Source of the DNA: Enterobacter sp. RHBSTW-00175
GTDB taxonomy: Bacteria > Pseudomonadota > Gammaproteobacteria > Enterobacterales > Enterobacteriaceae
Direction of reading: 5' to 3'
Length of the DNA stretch: 64,000 nt
Assembly: GCF_013927005.1 (NCBI RefSeq)
Contig: NZ_CP055930.1
Coordinates: forward strand, 3,658,001 to 3,722,000
The notes under the pieces were generated by a model that worked only from the letters and a program-made list of their open reading frames with translations, made no database searches and was not told where the DNA came from. Shown one piece after another: positions 45,958 to 56,149 of this stretch. Both the position numbers and the translations under genes were made by a program. Within the stretch, counting starts at the first letter, position 1, and each line of letters begins with the position of its first letter.

Positions 45958-47496
45958 ATGGTTAAATTTGTTGCTCGTACATGGCTGTTAGCCGCGAGCG
46001 TGACGGCAGCCCTGGCCGCAGCCCCCGCGTTCGCTGCCAAAGATGTGGTTGTTGCGGTTGGCTCCAATTTCACGACCCTGGATCCGTATGACGCTAACGA
46101 CACCTTGTCACAGGCGGTCGCCAAATCATTCTATCAGGGCCTTTTCGGCCTGGATAAAGAGATGAAGCTGAAAAACGTGCTGGCCGAAAGCTACACCGTA
46201 TCGGACAACGGTCTGGTGTATACGATAAAGCTCAAAACCGGCGTGAAGTTCCAGGATGGCACCGATTTCAATGCTGAAGCCGTCAAAGTTAACCTCGATC
46301 GCGCCAGTAACCCGGAAAATAGCCTCAAGCGTTATAACCTGTTTAAAACCATCGCCAGCACTGAGGTCGTTGACCCTTCGACGGTGAAAATCACCCTGAA
46401 AGAACCGTTCTCCGCGTTTATCAATATTCTGGCGCACCCGGCAACGGCGATGATCTCCCCGGCAGCGCTGAAAAAATACGGTAAAGAGATTGGCTTCCAT
46501 CCTGTTGGCACCGGGCCGTACGAACTGGTCACCTGGAATCAGACCGATTTTGTGAAGGTGAAAAAATTCGACGATTACTGGCAGAAAGGGTTGCCGAAGC
46601 TGGACACCATTACCTGGCGTCCTGTGGTTGATAACAACACCCGTGCGGCGATGCTGCAAACGGGTGAGGCGCAGTTTGCCTTCCCCATTCCCTACGAGCA
46701 GGCGGCAATCCTTGCAAAAAACAGCAAGCTTGAGCTGGTGGCTAGCCCGTCTATCATGCAACGCTACATCAGCATGAACGTCACGCAAAAACCGTTTGAT
46801 AACCCGAAAGTGCGTGAAGCCATCAACTACGCGATTAACCGCCAGGCGCTGGTGAAAGTGGCGTTTGCCGGTTATGCAACACCCGCAACCGGTGTGCTGC
46901 CGCCAGCCATTGCTTATGCGCAAAGTTATCAGCCGTGGCCGTACGATCCGGCCAAAGCGCGCGAGCTGCTGAAAGAAGCGGGTTACCCGAATGGCTTTAG
47001 CACTACGCTGTGGTCATCGCATAATCACAGTACTGCGCAAAAAGTGTTGCAGTTCACCCAGCAGCAGCTGGCACAGGTGGGGATCAAAGCGCAGGTCACG
47101 GCGATGGATGCCGGGCAGCGCGCCGCAGAGGTGGAAGGTAAAGGGCAAAAAAAGAGCGGCGTGAGAATGTTCTACACCGGCTGGACGGCATCGACCGGCG
47201 AAGCAGACTGGGCGCTATCGCCGCTGTTTGCCTCACAGAACTGGCCTCCGACGCTGTTTAACACTGCGTTCTACAGCAATCCGCAGGTGGACAAAGACCT
47301 GGCGGATGCCCTGAAAACCACAAAACCAGAAGAGAAGGCGCGTCTCTATAAAGATGCGCAGGACGTTATCTGGAAAGAGTCTCCGTGGGTACCGCTGGTG
47401 GTAGAAAAGCTGGTTTCGGCGCATAACAAAGCGCTGACCGGGTTCTACATCATGCCGGATACGGGCTTTAGTTTTGATGACGCTGATTTGAAATAA
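45958..47496 (+). CDS. gsiB: Periplasmic glutathione-binding protein
   Basis: A 512-residue solute-binding protein of the peptide/nickel family (SBP family 5), matching E. coli GsiB in length. A signal peptide ends near [26 protein letters not shown] begins the mature domain and [16 protein letters not shown] is a family motif. It binds glutathione in the periplasm. It is followed by a stable hairpin and then, 47 bp from its stop, by an IS1 that splits gsiC. Confidence 0.95.
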   Translation: MVKFVARTWLLAASVTAALAAAPAFAAKDVVVAVGSNFTTLDPYDANDTLSQAVAKSFYQGLFGLDKEMKLKNVLAESYTVSDNGLVYTIKLKTGVKFQDGTDFNAEAVKVNLDRASNPENSLKRYNLFKTIASTEVVDPSTVKITLKEPFSAFINILAHPATAMISPAALKKYGKEIGFHPVGTGPYELVTWNQTDFVKVKKFDDYWQKGLPKLDTITWRPVVDNNTRAAMLQTGEAQFAFPIPYEQAAILAKNSKLELVASPSIMQRYISMNVTQKPFDNPKVREAINYAINRQALVKVAFAGYATPATGVLPPAIAYAQSYQPWPYDPAKARELLKEAGYPNGFSTTLWSSHNHSTAQKVLQFTQQQLAQVGIKAQVTAMDAGQRAAEVEGKGQKKSGVRMFYTGWTASTGEADWALSPLFASQNWPPTLFNTAFYSNPQVDKDLADALKTTKPEEKARLYKDAQDVIWKESPWVPLVVEKLVSAHNKALTGFYIMPDTGFSFDDADLK

Positions 47497-47500
47497 AAGA

Positions 47501-47533
47501 CTCATTCCCGCAGGCGACGGCCTGCGGGATGAG
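47501..47533. other. Intra-operon hairpin between gsiB and gsiC
   Basis: Arms CTCATTCCCGCAGGC and GCCTGCGGGATGAG pair with one bulged base and a GACG loop just after the gsiB stop. No U-run follows, so it is better seen as a 3' stabiliser of the gsiB message than a terminator. Confidence 0.6.
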
Positions 47534-47611
47534 AGGGAAAGGCATGTTGAATTATGGGTGATGCTGCCAACTTACTGATTTAGTGTATGATGGTGTTTTT
47601 GAGGTGCTCCA

Positions 47612-47887
47612 GTGGCTTCTGTTTCTATCAGCTGTCCCTCCTGTTCAGCTACTGACGGGGTGGTGCGTAACGGCAAAAGCACCGCCGGACATCAGCGCTA
47701 TCTCTGCTCTCACTGCCGTAAAACATGGCAACTGCAGTTCACTTACACCGCTTCTCAACCCGGTACGCACCAGAAAATCATTGATATGGCCATGAATGGC
47801 GTTGGATGCCGGGCAACCGCCCGCATTATGGGCGTTGGCCTCAACACGATTTTCCGCCATTTAAAAAACTCAGGCCGCAGTCGGTAA
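47612..47887 (+). CDS. insA: IS1 InsA, DNA-binding repressor
   Basis: A 91-residue protein with an N-terminal zinc-finger (CPSC and CSHC pairs) and a helix-turn-helix ([17 protein letters not shown]). Alone it binds IS1 ends and represses transposition; with a -1 frameshift at the A6C run near its end (AAAAAAC, 47863-47869) it is joined to InsB to make the active transposase. Confidence 0.95.
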   Translation: MASVSISCPSCSATDGVVRNGKSTAGHQRYLCSHCRKTWQLQFTYTASQPGTHQKIIDMAMNGVGCRATARIMGVGLNTIFRHLKNSGRSR

Positions 47888-48309
47888 CCTCGCGCATACA
47901 GCCGGGCAGTGACGTCATCGTCTGCGCGGAAATGGACGAACAGTGGGGATACGTCGGGGCTAAATCGCGCCAGCGCTGGCTGTTTTACGCGTATGACAGG
48001 CTCCGGAAGACGGTTGTTGCGCACGTATTCGGTGAACGCACTATGGCGACGCTGGGGCGTCTTATGAGCCTGCTGTCACCCTTTGACGTGGTGATATGGA
48101 TGACGGATGGCTGGCCGCTGTATGAATCCCGCCTGAAGGGAAAGCTGCACGTAATCAGCAAGCGATATACGCAGCGAATTGAGCGGCATAACCTGAATCT
48201 GAGGCAGCACCTGGCACGGCTGGGACGGAAGTCGCTGTCGTTCTCAAAATCGGTGGAGCTGCATGACAAAGTCATCGGGCATTATCTGAACATAAAACAC
48301 TATCAATAA
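47806..48309 (+). CDS. insB: IS1 InsB (transposase catalytic part)
   Basis: A 167-residue open frame in the -1 phase relative to insA, carrying the DDE-type catalytic region: Asp in [12 protein letters not shown], Asp in [13 protein letters not shown] and Glu in [12 protein letters not shown]. It is translated mainly as the InsAB' frameshift fusion. The product is the same as that of the second copy. Confidence 0.93.
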   Translation: MPGNRPHYGRWPQHDFPPFKKLRPQSVTSRIQPGSDVIVCAEMDEQWGYVGAKSRQRWLFYAYDRLRKTVVAHVFGERTMATLGRLMSLLSPFDVVIWMTDGWPLYESRLKGKLHVISKRYTQRIERHNLNLRQHLARLGRKSLSFSKSVELHDKVIGHYLNIKHYQ

Positions 48310-48310
48310 G

Positions 48311-49240
48311 TTGGAGTCATTACCGAATTATGTATTTAAACGCCTGCTGGGGCTTATCCCTACGCTACTGATTGTGGCGGTGCTGGTGTTTTTGTTCGTC
48401 CATATGCTGCCGGGCGATCCCGCGCGGTTAATCGCAGGGCCAGAAGCGGATGCGTCAGTGATTGAGCTGGTTCGCAAACAGCTGGGACTCGATCAGCCGT
48501 TGTATAAGCAGTTCCTGCACTATATCGGCAACGTGTTGCAGGGCGATTTTGGCATGTCGATGGTGTCGCGCCGCCCGGTATCGGAAGAGATTGCCAGCCG
48601 CTTTATGCCGACGTTCTGGCTCACTATCGCCAGCATGACCTGGGCGGTGCTGTTTGGCCTGGTGGCCGGGATTGTCGCGGCCGTGTGGCGTAACCGCTGG
48701 CCGGATAAACTGGGCATGGCGCTGGCCGTGACCGGTATCTCCTTCCCGGCGTTTGCGCTTGGGATGCTGCTGATGCAGGTTTTTTCCGTTGAACTTGGCT
48801 GGTTGCCGACCGTAGGGGCGGATACCTGGAAACACTACATTCTGCCATCGCTCACGCTGGGGGCTGCCGTGGCGGCGGTGATGGCGCGGTTTACGCGCGC
48901 GTCGTTTGTCGATGTGCTGAGCGAAGACTATATCCGCACCGCGCGGGCGAAAGGGGTAAGCGAGAAGTGGGTCATCCTCAAGCATGGTTTTCGCAATGCG
49001 ATGATCCCGGTTGTCACGATGATGGGGCTTCAGTTCGGCTTTTTGCTGGGCGGCTCGATTGTGGTGGAAAAGGTGTTTAACTGGCCAGGGCTTGGGCGCT
49101 TGCTGGTTGATTCCGTCGACATGCGCGATTACCCGGTTATTCAGGCCGAAGTGCTGCTGTTTTCGCTGGAGTTTATTCTTATCAACTTAGTGGTGGATGT
49201 GCTCTACGCCGCCATTAACCCGGCTATCAGGTATAAGTAA
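48311..49240 (+). CDS. gsiC: Glutathione ABC transporter permease GsiC, 5' end replaced by IS1
   Basis: A membrane permease of the DppB type with the EAA-loop region [24 protein letters not shown] and the C-terminal [20 protein letters not shown]1 removed the native start and first four codons. The frame stays open into the IS1 end, where a TTG at 48311 gives M-E-S-L-P before the native NYVFKRLLG. That TTG lies 1 nt after the insB stop with no good ribosome-binding site, so weak translation by coupling to insB is the best case. The coding body is otherwise intact. Glutathione import is probably reduced or lost. Confidence 0.8.
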   Translation: MESLPNYVFKRLLGLIPTLLIVAVLVFLFVHMLPGDPARLIAGPEADASVIELVRKQLGLDQPLYKQFLHYIGNVLQGDFGMSMVSRRPVSEEIASRFMPTFWLTIASMTWAVLFGLVAGIVAAVWRNRWPDKLGMALAVTGISFPAFALGMLLMQVFSVELGWLPTVGADTWKHYILPSLTLGAAVAAVMARFTRASFVDVLSEDYIRTARAKGVSEKWVILKHGFRNAMIPVVTMMGLQFGFLLGGSIVVEKVFNWPGLGRLLVDSVDMRDYPVIQAEVLLFSLEFILINLVVDVLYAAINPAIRYK

Positions 49241-49241
49241 G

Positions 49242-50153
49242 ATGCGATTGTTGAACTGGCGTCGTCAGGCCGTTTTGAACGCCATGCCGGGGTTAAAGCC
49301 GGACCATATCAGAACCCCGTGGCTGGAGTTCTGGCGGCGATTTCGCCGCCAGCCGGTGGCCATGGCGGCAGGGTTGTTTGTGTTGCTGCTGATTGTGGTG
49401 GCGATCCTTGCCCCGTGGGTTGCCCCTTTTGATGCGGAAAATTACTTTGATTACGACCGCCTGAATGACGGACCCTCGATGCTGCACTGGTTTGGCGTGG
49501 ATTCGCTCGGGCGTGATATTTTTAGCCGTGTGCTGGTGGGGACCCGTATCTCACTGGCGGCCGGGGTATTTGCCGTGTTGATAGGCGCAGCCATAGGTAC
49601 TGTGCTCGGCCTGCTGGCGGGGTACTACGAAGGCTGGTGGGACAGAATCACTATGCGCATTTGCGATGTGTTATTCGCGTTTCCTGGCATCCTGTTGGCC
49701 ATCGCGGTCGTGGCCATTATGGGTAGCGGGATGGCGAACGTGATTATCGCCGTAGCGGTCTTTTCCATCCCCGCGTTTGCCCGCCTGGTTCGCGGAAATA
49801 CGCTGGTGCTTAAGCAGCAGACCTTTATCGAGTCGGCGCGCAGTATGGGGGCCAGCGATACCACCATTCTGTTCAGCCATATTCTGCCGGGTACGGTGTC
49901 ATCCATCGTGGTCTATTTCACGATGCGTATTGGCGTGTCGATTATCTCTGCAGCGAGTCTGTCGTTTCTGGGGTTAGGGGCACAGCCGCCAACACCGGAA
50001 TGGGGAGCAATGCTCAACGAGGCGAGGGCGGATATGGTGATAGCGCCGCACGTGGCGATATTTCCGAGTCTGGCGATTTTCCTGACCGTGCTGGCGTTTA
50101 ACCTGCTGGGTGATGGGTTGCGTGATGCGCTGGATCCGCGGATTAAAGGGTAG
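49242..50153 (+). CDS. gsiD: Glutathione ABC transporter permease GsiD
   Basis: A 303-residue DppC-type permease starting 1 bp after the gsiC stop. After an N-terminal helix ([21 protein letters not shown]) come the [21 protein letters not shown] motif and the EAA loop ([25 protein letters not shown]), ending DPRIKG. It is the partner of GsiC. It lies behind the IS1 insertion and may suffer polarity even though intact. E. coli has yliE and yliF between gsiD and rimO; they are absent here. Confidence 0.94.
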   Translation: MRLLNWRRQAVLNAMPGLKPDHIRTPWLEFWRRFRRQPVAMAAGLFVLLLIVVAILAPWVAPFDAENYFDYDRLNDGPSMLHWFGVDSLGRDIFSRVLVGTRISLAAGVFAVLIGAAIGTVLGLLAGYYEGWWDRITMRICDVLFAFPGILLAIAVVAIMGSGMANVIIAVAVFSIPAFARLVRGNTLVLKQQTFIESARSMGASDTTILFSHILPGTVSSIVVYFTMRIGVSIISAASLSFLGLGAQPPTPEWGAMLNEARADMVIAPHVAIFPSLAIFLTVLAFNLLGDGLRDALDPRIKG

Positions 50154-50166
50154 TGCAGTGAAATGT

Positions 50167-50199
50167 GCCGGGTGGCGGCTATACGCCTTACCCGGCCTA
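50167..50199. repeat. REP element between gsiD and rimO
   Basis: GCCGGGTGGCGGCTATACGCC... ending ACCCGGCCTA, one REP unit between convergent genes, where it may end or protect both messages. Confidence 0.8.
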
Positions 50200-50218
50200 T
50201 AAAAGAGGAGTCGGGAGA

Positions 50219-51544
50219 TTAAACCCGGCTACCCCACAGGTCATACTCGTCTGCGTTTTCGACTTTCACACGTACGATATCACCCGGCTTCACGTTGGTT
50301 TCACCGTTCAGGTATACCGCGCCGTCGATTTCCGGGGCATCTGCCATGCTGCGGCCAATCGCGCCTTCTTCGTCCACTTCATCGATAATGACCAGAACTT
50401 CGCGGCCCACTTTTTCCTGCAAGCGTTCAGCAGAGATCTGCTGTTGCAGCTGCATAAAGCGGTTCCAGCGCTCTTCTTTCACTTCTTCCGGCACCTGATC
50501 GGCCAGTTCGTTTGCCGTCGCGCCTTCTACCGGGCTGTATTTGAAGCAGCCTACGCGATCCAGACGTGCTTCTTTCAGGAAGTCGAGAAGCATCTGGAAA
50601 TCTTCTTCCGTCTCACCCGGGAAGCCAACGATAAACGTTGAACGCAGGGTCAGGTCCGGGCAGATTTCACGCCACTGTTTGATGCGCGCCAACTGGCGAT
50701 CAACAGAGCCTGGGCGTTTCATCAGCTTAAGGATTCGCGGGCTTGCGTGCTGAAGCGGGATATCCAGGTATGGCAGGATCTTGCCTTCAGCCATCAATGG
50801 GATCACGTCATCAACGTGCGGATAAGGGTAGACGTAGTGCAGACGCGTCCAGATACCCAGTTTAGAAAGCTGCTCGCACAGGCCAACCATGCTGGTTTTC
50901 ACCGGCTCGCCGTTGTGGAAGCCGGAACGGTGCTTCACGTCAACGCCGTAGGCAGAGGTATCCTGAGAGATCACCAGCAGCTCTTTCACGCCAGCATCAG
51001 CCAGACGTTTGGCTTCCGCCAGCACTTCGCCAATTGGGCGGCTCACCAGGTCACCACGCATAGACGGGATGATGCAGAAGGTGCAGCGATGGTTGCAGCC
51101 TTCAGAAATTTTCAGGTACGCATAGTGGCGCGGAGTCAGTTTTACACCCTGTTCTGGCACCAGGCTCAGGAACGGGTTGTGCTTTGGTTTTGGCACATAG
51201 TGGTGCACGTGCTCCAGTACTTGCTCATAGCTGTGCGGGCCGGTGATCTCCAGTACTTTTGGGTGCACTTCGCGGATTTGATCCACTTTGGCACCCAGGC
51301 AGCCGGTAACGATCACTTTGCCGTTTTCAGTCAGGGCTTCACCAATGGCTTCCAGAGACTCCTGAACCGCGCTGTCGATAAAACCACAGGTGTTTACGAT
51401 CACCATGTCGGCGTTGTCGTAGCTTGGCACCACGTCATAGCCTTCGGTGCGAAGTTCGGTCAGGATACGTTCGGAATCCACCAGGTTTTTCGGGCAGCCC
51501 AGGGAGACGAAGCCGATTTTCGGCTGGTGCGTAACATTGCTCAT
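50219..51544 (-). CDS. rimO: Ribosomal protein S12 methylthiotransferase
   Basis: A 441-residue radical SAM methylthiotransferase that modifies Asp89 of ribosomal protein S12. The N-terminal UPF0004 domain holds cluster Cys in SLGCPKN, NTCGF and VTGCLGA; the radical SAM motif is [13 protein letters not shown]; a C-terminal TRAM domain begins about residue 375 ([16 protein letters not shown]). The start is followed directly by [17 protein letters not shown] as in E. coli. It sits between the two IS1 copies and would be lost by recombination between them. Confidence 0.96.
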   Translation of the reverse strand: MSNVTHQPKIGFVSLGCPKNLVDSERILTELRTEGYDVVPSYDNADMVIVNTCGFIDSAVQESLEAIGEALTENGKVIVTGCLGAKVDQIREVHPKVLEITGPHSYEQVLEHVHHYVPKPKHNPFLSLVPEQGVKLTPRHYAYLKISEGCNHRCTFCIIPSMRGDLVSRPIGEVLAEAKRLADAGVKELLVISQDTSAYGVDVKHRSGFHNGEPVKTSMVGLCEQLSKLGIWTRLHYVYPYPHVDDVIPLMAEGKILPYLDIPLQHASPRILKLMKRPGSVDRQLARIKQWREICPDLTLRSTFIVGFPGETEEDFQMLLDFLKEARLDRVGCFKYSPVEGATANELADQVPEEVKEERWNRFMQLQQQISAERLQEKVGREVLVIIDEVDEEGAIGRSMADAPEIDGAVYLNGETNVKPGDIVRVKVENADEYDLWGSRV

Positions 51545-51775
51545 AGGTTAAAAATTCATCAATTATGGAGTTATCAGGGCGGGATTTTACAGCGTTCCGC
51601 GGGGGATTTATACAGATCTGTGTGCTGAAGTGGCCTTGTCTGTCTGCCGCAGGTTAACTGCTTTGCTGCTGAACACTGTTTAGAATTACTTATCCCGGCT
51701 TTAAGCGTTGCTAATTGGCTAAAAAGTCACCAGACGATATCTTTCACCACATCAACTACACCTGTGAGGTTCTCA

Positions 51776-51847
51776 ATGAAAGATATCTATGTTCAGTCAA
51801 AATTAGCAATGGCCAAAACGCTTCACTCTCATGGCGTCTCCGGGTGA
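51776..51847 (+). pseudogene. 5' stub of a gene cut by IS1 copy 2
   Basis: An ATG behind TGAGG opens 22 codons (MKDIYVQSKLAMAKTLHSHG...) that run into the IS1 end and stop. It may be the start of the phosphorylase gene whose 3' part lies beyond the IS1, or of another gene lost in the same deletion; I cannot tell, as it does not resemble the E. coli GlgP or MalP N-terminus. The remaining 230 bp back to rimO contain no other feature I recognise. Confidence 0.5.
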
Positions 51848-51897
51848 TGCTGCCAACTTACTGATTTAGTGTATGATGGTGTTTTTGAGGTGCTCCA

Positions 51898-52173
51898 GTG
51901 GCTTCTGTTTCTATCAGCTGTCCCTCCTGTTCAGCTACTGACGGGGTGGTGCGTAACGGCAAAAGCACCGCCGGACATCAGCGCTATCTCTGCTCTCACT
52001 GCCGTAAAACATGGCAACTGCAGTTCACTTACACCGCTTCTCAACCCGGTACGCACCAGAAAATCATTGATATGGCCATGAATGGCGTTGGATGCCGGGC
52101 AACCGCCCGCATTATGGGCGTTGGCCTCAACACGATTTTCCGCCATTTAAAAAACTCAGGCCGCAGTCGGTAA
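51898..52173 (+). CDS. insA: IS1 InsA, copy 2
   Basis: Same 91-residue zinc-finger/helix-turn-helix protein as in copy 1, with the A6C frameshift site near its end. Intact. Confidence 0.95.
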   Translation: MASVSISCPSCSATDGVVRNGKSTAGHQRYLCSHCRKTWQLQFTYTASQPGTHQKIIDMAMNGVGCRATARIMGVGLNTIFRHLKNSGRSR

Positions 52174-52595
52174 CCTCGCGCATACAGCCGGGCAGTGACG
52201 TCATCGTCTGCGCGGAAATGGACGAACAGTGGGGATACGTCGGGGCTAAATCGCGCCAGCGCTGGCTGTTTTACGCGTATGACAGGCTCCGGAAGACGGT
52301 TGTTGCGCACGTATTCGGTGAACGCACTATGGCGACGCTGGGGCGTCTTATGAGCCTGCTGTCACCCTTTGACGTGGTGATATGGATGACGGATGGCTGG
52401 CCGCTGTATGAATCCCGCCTGAAGGGAAAGCTGCACGTAATCAGCAAGCGATATACGCAGCGAATTGAGCGGCATAACCTGAATCTGAGGCAGCACCTGG
52501 CACGGCTGGGACGGAAGTCGCTGTCGTTCTCAAAATCGGTGGAGCTGCATGACAAAGTCATCGGGCATTATCTGAACATAAAACACTATCAATAA
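52092..52595 (+). CDS. insB: IS1 InsB, copy 2
   Basis: Same 167-residue catalytic part as in copy 1, in the -1 phase to insA and intact, so this copy is probably able to transpose. Confidence 0.93.
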   Translation: MPGNRPHYGRWPQHDFPPFKKLRPQSVTSRIQPGSDVIVCAEMDEQWGYVGAKSRQRWLFYAYDRLRKTVVAHVFGERTMATLGRLMSLLSPFDVVIWMTDGWPLYESRLKGKLHVISKRYTQRIERHNLNLRQHLARLGRKSLSFSKSVELHDKVIGHYLNIKHYQ

Positions 52596-52610
52596 GTTGG
52601 AGTCATTACC

Positions 52611-54514
52611 AACGCCATAATACGCATTATAAAGTGCGCTTTGGTGGCCGGGTCCAGCAGGAAGGTAATATTTCTCGCTGGATTGATACCGAAGAGATCC
52701 TGGCGGTGGCGCACGACCAAATTATTCCCGGTTATAAAATCGATACCACGAATACGCTGCGCCTGTGGAATGTGCAGGTGAATAGCGAAATTAATGCTGC
52801 ACGCCTGGCGCAGGAAGAGGTGTCGGAGCCGGGAGAAAATACCTATCACTACGACAAGATCTCGCGCGTGCTCTATCCCGATGATTCAACGGAAGCCGGG
52901 CGCGAACTGCGTCTGCGGCAGGCCTATTTCCTGGCTTCGGCAACCATTCAGGACATCCTGAATCGCCATTATCTGCTGCACAAAACCTATGACAATCTGG
53001 CTGAGAAGATTGCTATTCACCTCAACGACACTCATCCGGTGCTCTCTATCCCCGAACTGATGCGGGTATTGATTGATGACCATAATTTCAGCTGGGATAA
53101 AGCCTGGGACGTGACATGCCAGATTTTCTCCTACACCAACCATACATTGATGAGTGAAGCGCTGGAAACCTGGCCAGTGGCGATGCTGAGCCGCATTCTG
53201 CCGCGCCATCTGCAAATTATTTTCGACATCAACGAGCGCTTCCTGAACAAGGTGCGTGAACAACATGGCAATGATGGTGACCTGCTGCGTCGCGTGTCGC
53301 TGGTGGATGAATCACATGGCCGCGTTGTGCGCATGGCCTGGCTGGCGGTTGTGGTGAGCTATAAGGTGAACGGTGTATCGGAGCTGCATTCCGATTTAAT
53401 GTCACAGTCGTTATTTGCTGATTTTGCGCGAATTTTCCCAACACGCTTTACCAACGTCACCAACGGTGTCACCGCGCGTCGCTGGCTGGCGCTTGCCAAC
53501 CCGTCGCTTGCCACAGTGCTGGACACGAATATTGGCCCGGCATGGCGAACGGACTTAAACCAGCTCAGCGAACTGAAATGGTATATCGATTACCCGTCCG
53601 TGAATTCGGCAATTTACCGGGCGAAGCGGGCGAATAAAAAACGTCTTGCTGATTACATCGCCACGCAATTTAACATTGTCGTGAACCCGGGGGCGTTGTT
53701 CGATGTGCAAGTGAAACGTATTCATGAATACAAACGTCAACTGATGAATGTGCTGCACATTATCTCACGCTATAACCGCATTAAGGCAAACCCGGAGGCG
53801 AACTGGGTTCCACGGGTAAATATTTTCGCGGGTAAGGCGGCGTCGTCGTACTACATGGCCAAGCAGATCATCCGCCTGATTAACGATGTGGCGCAGGTGG
53901 TGAATAACGATCCGCAAATTGGCGGCAAGCTCAAGGTGGTGTTTATCCCTGATTACAGCGTCAGCCTTGCGCAGATGATTATTCCGGCGGCCGATCTCTC
54001 AGAACAGATTTCACTGGCGGGGACAGAAGCCTCAGGGACCAGCAATATGAAATTTGCCCTGAACGGCGCGCTGACCATAGGGACGCTGGATGGCGCCAAT
54101 ATCGAAATGCAGGAGCACGTTGGCGCGAAGCATTTCTTCATCTTCGGGAATACGGCGCAGCAGGTTGAAGCATTGCGTTGCGGTGGTTATAACCCGCACA
54201 AAATCTTCGAACAGGATGAGGAACTGCGTCAGATACTGACGCAAATCGGCACCGGGCACTTTAGCCCGCAGGAGCCTGATCGTTATCGTAACCTGCTGGA
54301 TTCGCTGATTAACTTCGGTGATCACTACCAGGTACTGGCAGATTACCGTAGCTACGTTGAGTGCCAGAATAAAGTGGATCAGCTGTACCGTCATCCGGCG
54401 GAGTGGACATCCAGCGCGATGCATAATATTGCCAACATGGGGTATTTCTCGTCTGACCGCGCCATTCAGGAGTATGCCGACAACATCTGGCATATCGGTA
54501 AAACCCGGCTGTAA
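52611..54514 (+). pseudogene. Glycogen/alpha-glucan phosphorylase paralogue, N-terminally truncated
   Basis: The open frame begins at the IS1 border with [14 protein letters not shown], equal to about residue 184 of an 815-residue GlgP, and runs to the normal C-terminus (IWHIGKTRL). The PLP-binding Lys region ([20 protein letters not shown]) and the [14 protein letters not shown] motif are intact. About 183 N-terminal residues, including part of the active-site and dimer region, are gone. A GTG at 52634 could start a 626-residue fragment, but activity is unlikely. The intact frame otherwise suggests a recent loss. It is closer to GlgP than to MalP. Confidence 0.88.
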
Positions 54515-54519
54515 GCGCG

Positions 54520-54547
54520 TAACCCCCGACCTTCAGGAAGGGGGTTA
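54520..54547. terminator. Terminator between phosphorylase remnant and LysR gene
   Basis: Stem TAACCCCC/GGGGGTTA with a 12-nt loop between convergent genes; it includes the LysR stop codon. Only a short T-run on either side. Confidence 0.6.
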
Positions 54548-55453
54548 TTGCAACAAACCATCCAGTACAGAGGAGAGCAACGTGTTGTTCTCCTTTCTGT
54601 ATGAGGAGTAAATGCTGAACTGTGGCAGCGGGAAATGCGTTTCGATTCGTTTGAGTTTATACATTTCCGAATAGGTGGCGAACGCCCGCTCAGGAATAAT
54701 GCCCAGACATTCGGTTCTGGCAATGATGATTAAAATCGAGGCAAACGAGGTGGTCAGCAGACATCTCTCGCTGGAGCGAAATTTTTTATCCACGATGCTG
54801 CGATAATAAATAATCTTCTCATTGCGCGTGTTGTACCCCACCAGACTGGCATCGCGGAATAACGCCTCGGTGACCGTATCGCCATAACGAGGGTTATCCT
54901 GCGCCGCGACCAGTACCAGCTTCATATCGCACACTTTTTGACAGGCAATATTGCTGTTTTCAATGGCAAAGGTGGAGAACACCACGTCTGCCTGGCGCAT
55001 ATTCAGCAACTCTATTATTTTTTGCTCATTGAGGTCGGCGGTGCGGTGTAACAGGCTGATGTCGGAATTGGCCAGCAGCAGTTTTTCTGTTAGTTCAGGC
55101 ACTACCAGTGGGGAGATAAAGGATTCGGTATACAGGGTCAGGCGCTTTTTGAGCGTCGGTGTCGAGCCGGGCAGTAGCGTCGAGAGACGGTCGATAATAG
55201 AGATGGTGTTATCGTAAAGTTCATCTGAAAACACCGTAGGCAGCAGCATGTTCCCGCTGCGGACAAACAGGTTATCGCCCATCATTTCACGCAGTTTTCT
55301 CAGTGACTGACTCACCGCAGATGGCGAGATATTCAGCATGTCGGCCACTTTGGAAATACTTCCCACGCTATAAATTAAGCAAAAGATGGTCAGCAGGTTC
55401 AGGTCAATCTTTGATAATGAACATATTTTTTCTGACACTGGAATTGTCGACAT
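54545..55453 (-). CDS. LysR-family transcriptional regulator
   Basis: A 302-residue LysR-type regulator. The helix-turn-helix SISKVADMLNISPSAVSQSLRKLR is preceded by KIDLNLLTIFCLIYS; the effector domain follows (TLYTESFISPLVVPELTEKL, KLVLVAAQDNPRYGD). It is not part of the E. coli order here and lies convergent to the phosphorylase remnant. It could once have controlled that gene, but LysR regulators usually act on divergent genes, which here would be bssR. Slightly AT-rich. Target unknown. Confidence 0.85.
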   Translation of the reverse strand: MSTIPVSEKICSLSKIDLNLLTIFCLIYSVGSISKVADMLNISPSAVSQSLRKLREMMGDNLFVRSGNMLLPTVFSDELYDNTISIIDRLSTLLPGSTPTLKKRLTLYTESFISPLVVPELTEKLLLANSDISLLHRTADLNEQKIIELLNMRQADVVFSTFAIENSNIACQKVCDMKLVLVAAQDNPRYGDTVTEALFRDASLVGYNTRNEKIIYYRSIVDKKFRSSERCLLTTSFASILIIIARTECLGIIPERAFATYSEMYKLKRIETHFPLPQFSIYSSYRKENNTLLSSVLDGLLQ

Positions 55454-55658
55454 ATTCCCCTCAAGGTCTGCATGGTGACAGACAAAACAATCCTGTTAAA
55501 AAAATAGCATAGGCCTGATTGAAGCGCCTTCCGGGGGGAGAAGTTGTAACATTGTAAATGATGTTAATCAGTTGCGTTTTATTGATCTGAGGCAGTAAAT
55601 TGAACAAAAATTGTACTTATCCTGAAGGTGCACAAAGGCTGACAGAGGAGGAAATAGC

Positions 55659-56042
55659 ATGTCCGTTGACAGACTGAAACGCGATCTGCTGAACAAGCTG
55701 ATCAACGCCCGAATCGATCTTGCGGCTTACCTGCAACTGAGGACGGCGAAAGGGTATATGTCAGTCAGCGAAAGCGAACATCTGCGTGATAATTTCTTTG
55801 AACTTTGCAACTTCATGCGTGAAAAAGCACCCATCCTGAAAGCGGAGTACGCTGAAAGTGAGCTGTTGGCTCTGCGTCGTGCCGCCGAGGTGCTCTCCAT
55901 CGCAGGGGTATGTTTGATGACCGGACGCCACGACTGCCCAACGTTTATTACCGTCAACGCGGAGAAGCTCGAACACTGCCTGACTACGATCTCTCTTTGC
56001 ATCATGTGTCTGAACGAGCACGCCCGGCTCGAACAGCACTAA
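55659..56042 (+). CDS. bssR: BssR, biofilm regulator
   Basis: A 127-residue cytoplasmic protein matching E. coli BssR (YliH): the N-terminal RDLLNKLINARIDLAAYLQLR, the YMSVSESEHLRDNFF segment and CLMTGRHDCPTFITVNAEKLEHCL are conserved. BssR affects biofilm formation through indole and catabolite signalling in E. coli; its mechanism is unknown. It starts behind GAGGAGG. Single gene with a hairpin after it. Confidence 0.92.
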   Translation: MSVDRLKRDLLNKLINARIDLAAYLQLRTAKGYMSVSESEHLRDNFFELCNFMREKAPILKAEYAESELLALRRAAEVLSIAGVCLMTGRHDCPTFITVNAEKLEHCLTTISLCIMCLNEHARLEQH

Positions 56043-56046
56043 GCCC

Positions 56047-56066
56047 TGGGGGAGGCAACTCCCCCA
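56047..56066 (+). terminator. Hairpin downstream of bssR
   Basis: A perfect 8-bp stem TGGGGGAG/CTCCCCCA with a GCAA tetraloop, 4 bp after the bssR stop. No U-run follows, so termination would be weak. Confidence 0.5.
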
Positions 56067-56149
56067 TCTGATTAAGCTTTTGTAAAAGTGATAACGCGCG
56101 CGGGCTGAGTAGCTAACCTTTATGCCATCTGCTGATAAAGGAGCGCGTT

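Larger units (their letters stand above)
47557..48324 (+). mobile_element. IS1 insertion, copy 1 (inside gsiC)
   Basis: A complete 768-bp IS1 starting GGTGATGCTGCCAACTTACT and ending GTTGGAGTCATTACC, with insA and insB intact. It is flanked by an 8-bp target duplication GAATTATG (47549-47556 and 48325-48332), so it moved in by simple transposition. It splits gsiC after the first base of codon 5. The native start at 47544 now reads M-L-N-Y-G then stop. Confidence 0.97.
51843..52610 (+). mobile_element. IS1 insertion, copy 2 (no target duplication)
   Basis: A complete 768-bp IS1, apparently the same sequence as copy 1 and in the same orientation. The flanks differ (CGTCTCCG on the left, AACGCCAT on the right), so there is no target duplication. 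With the right flank opening in the middle of a phosphorylase gene, this is the signature of an IS1-promoted adjacent deletion or of recombination between two IS1 copies. Confidence 0.95.

Noticed and set aside
47557..52610. Composite transposon carrying resistance genes
   Set aside because: The segment between the IS1 copies is ordinary core DNA (gsiCD, rimO) in its native place; only copy 1 has a target duplication.
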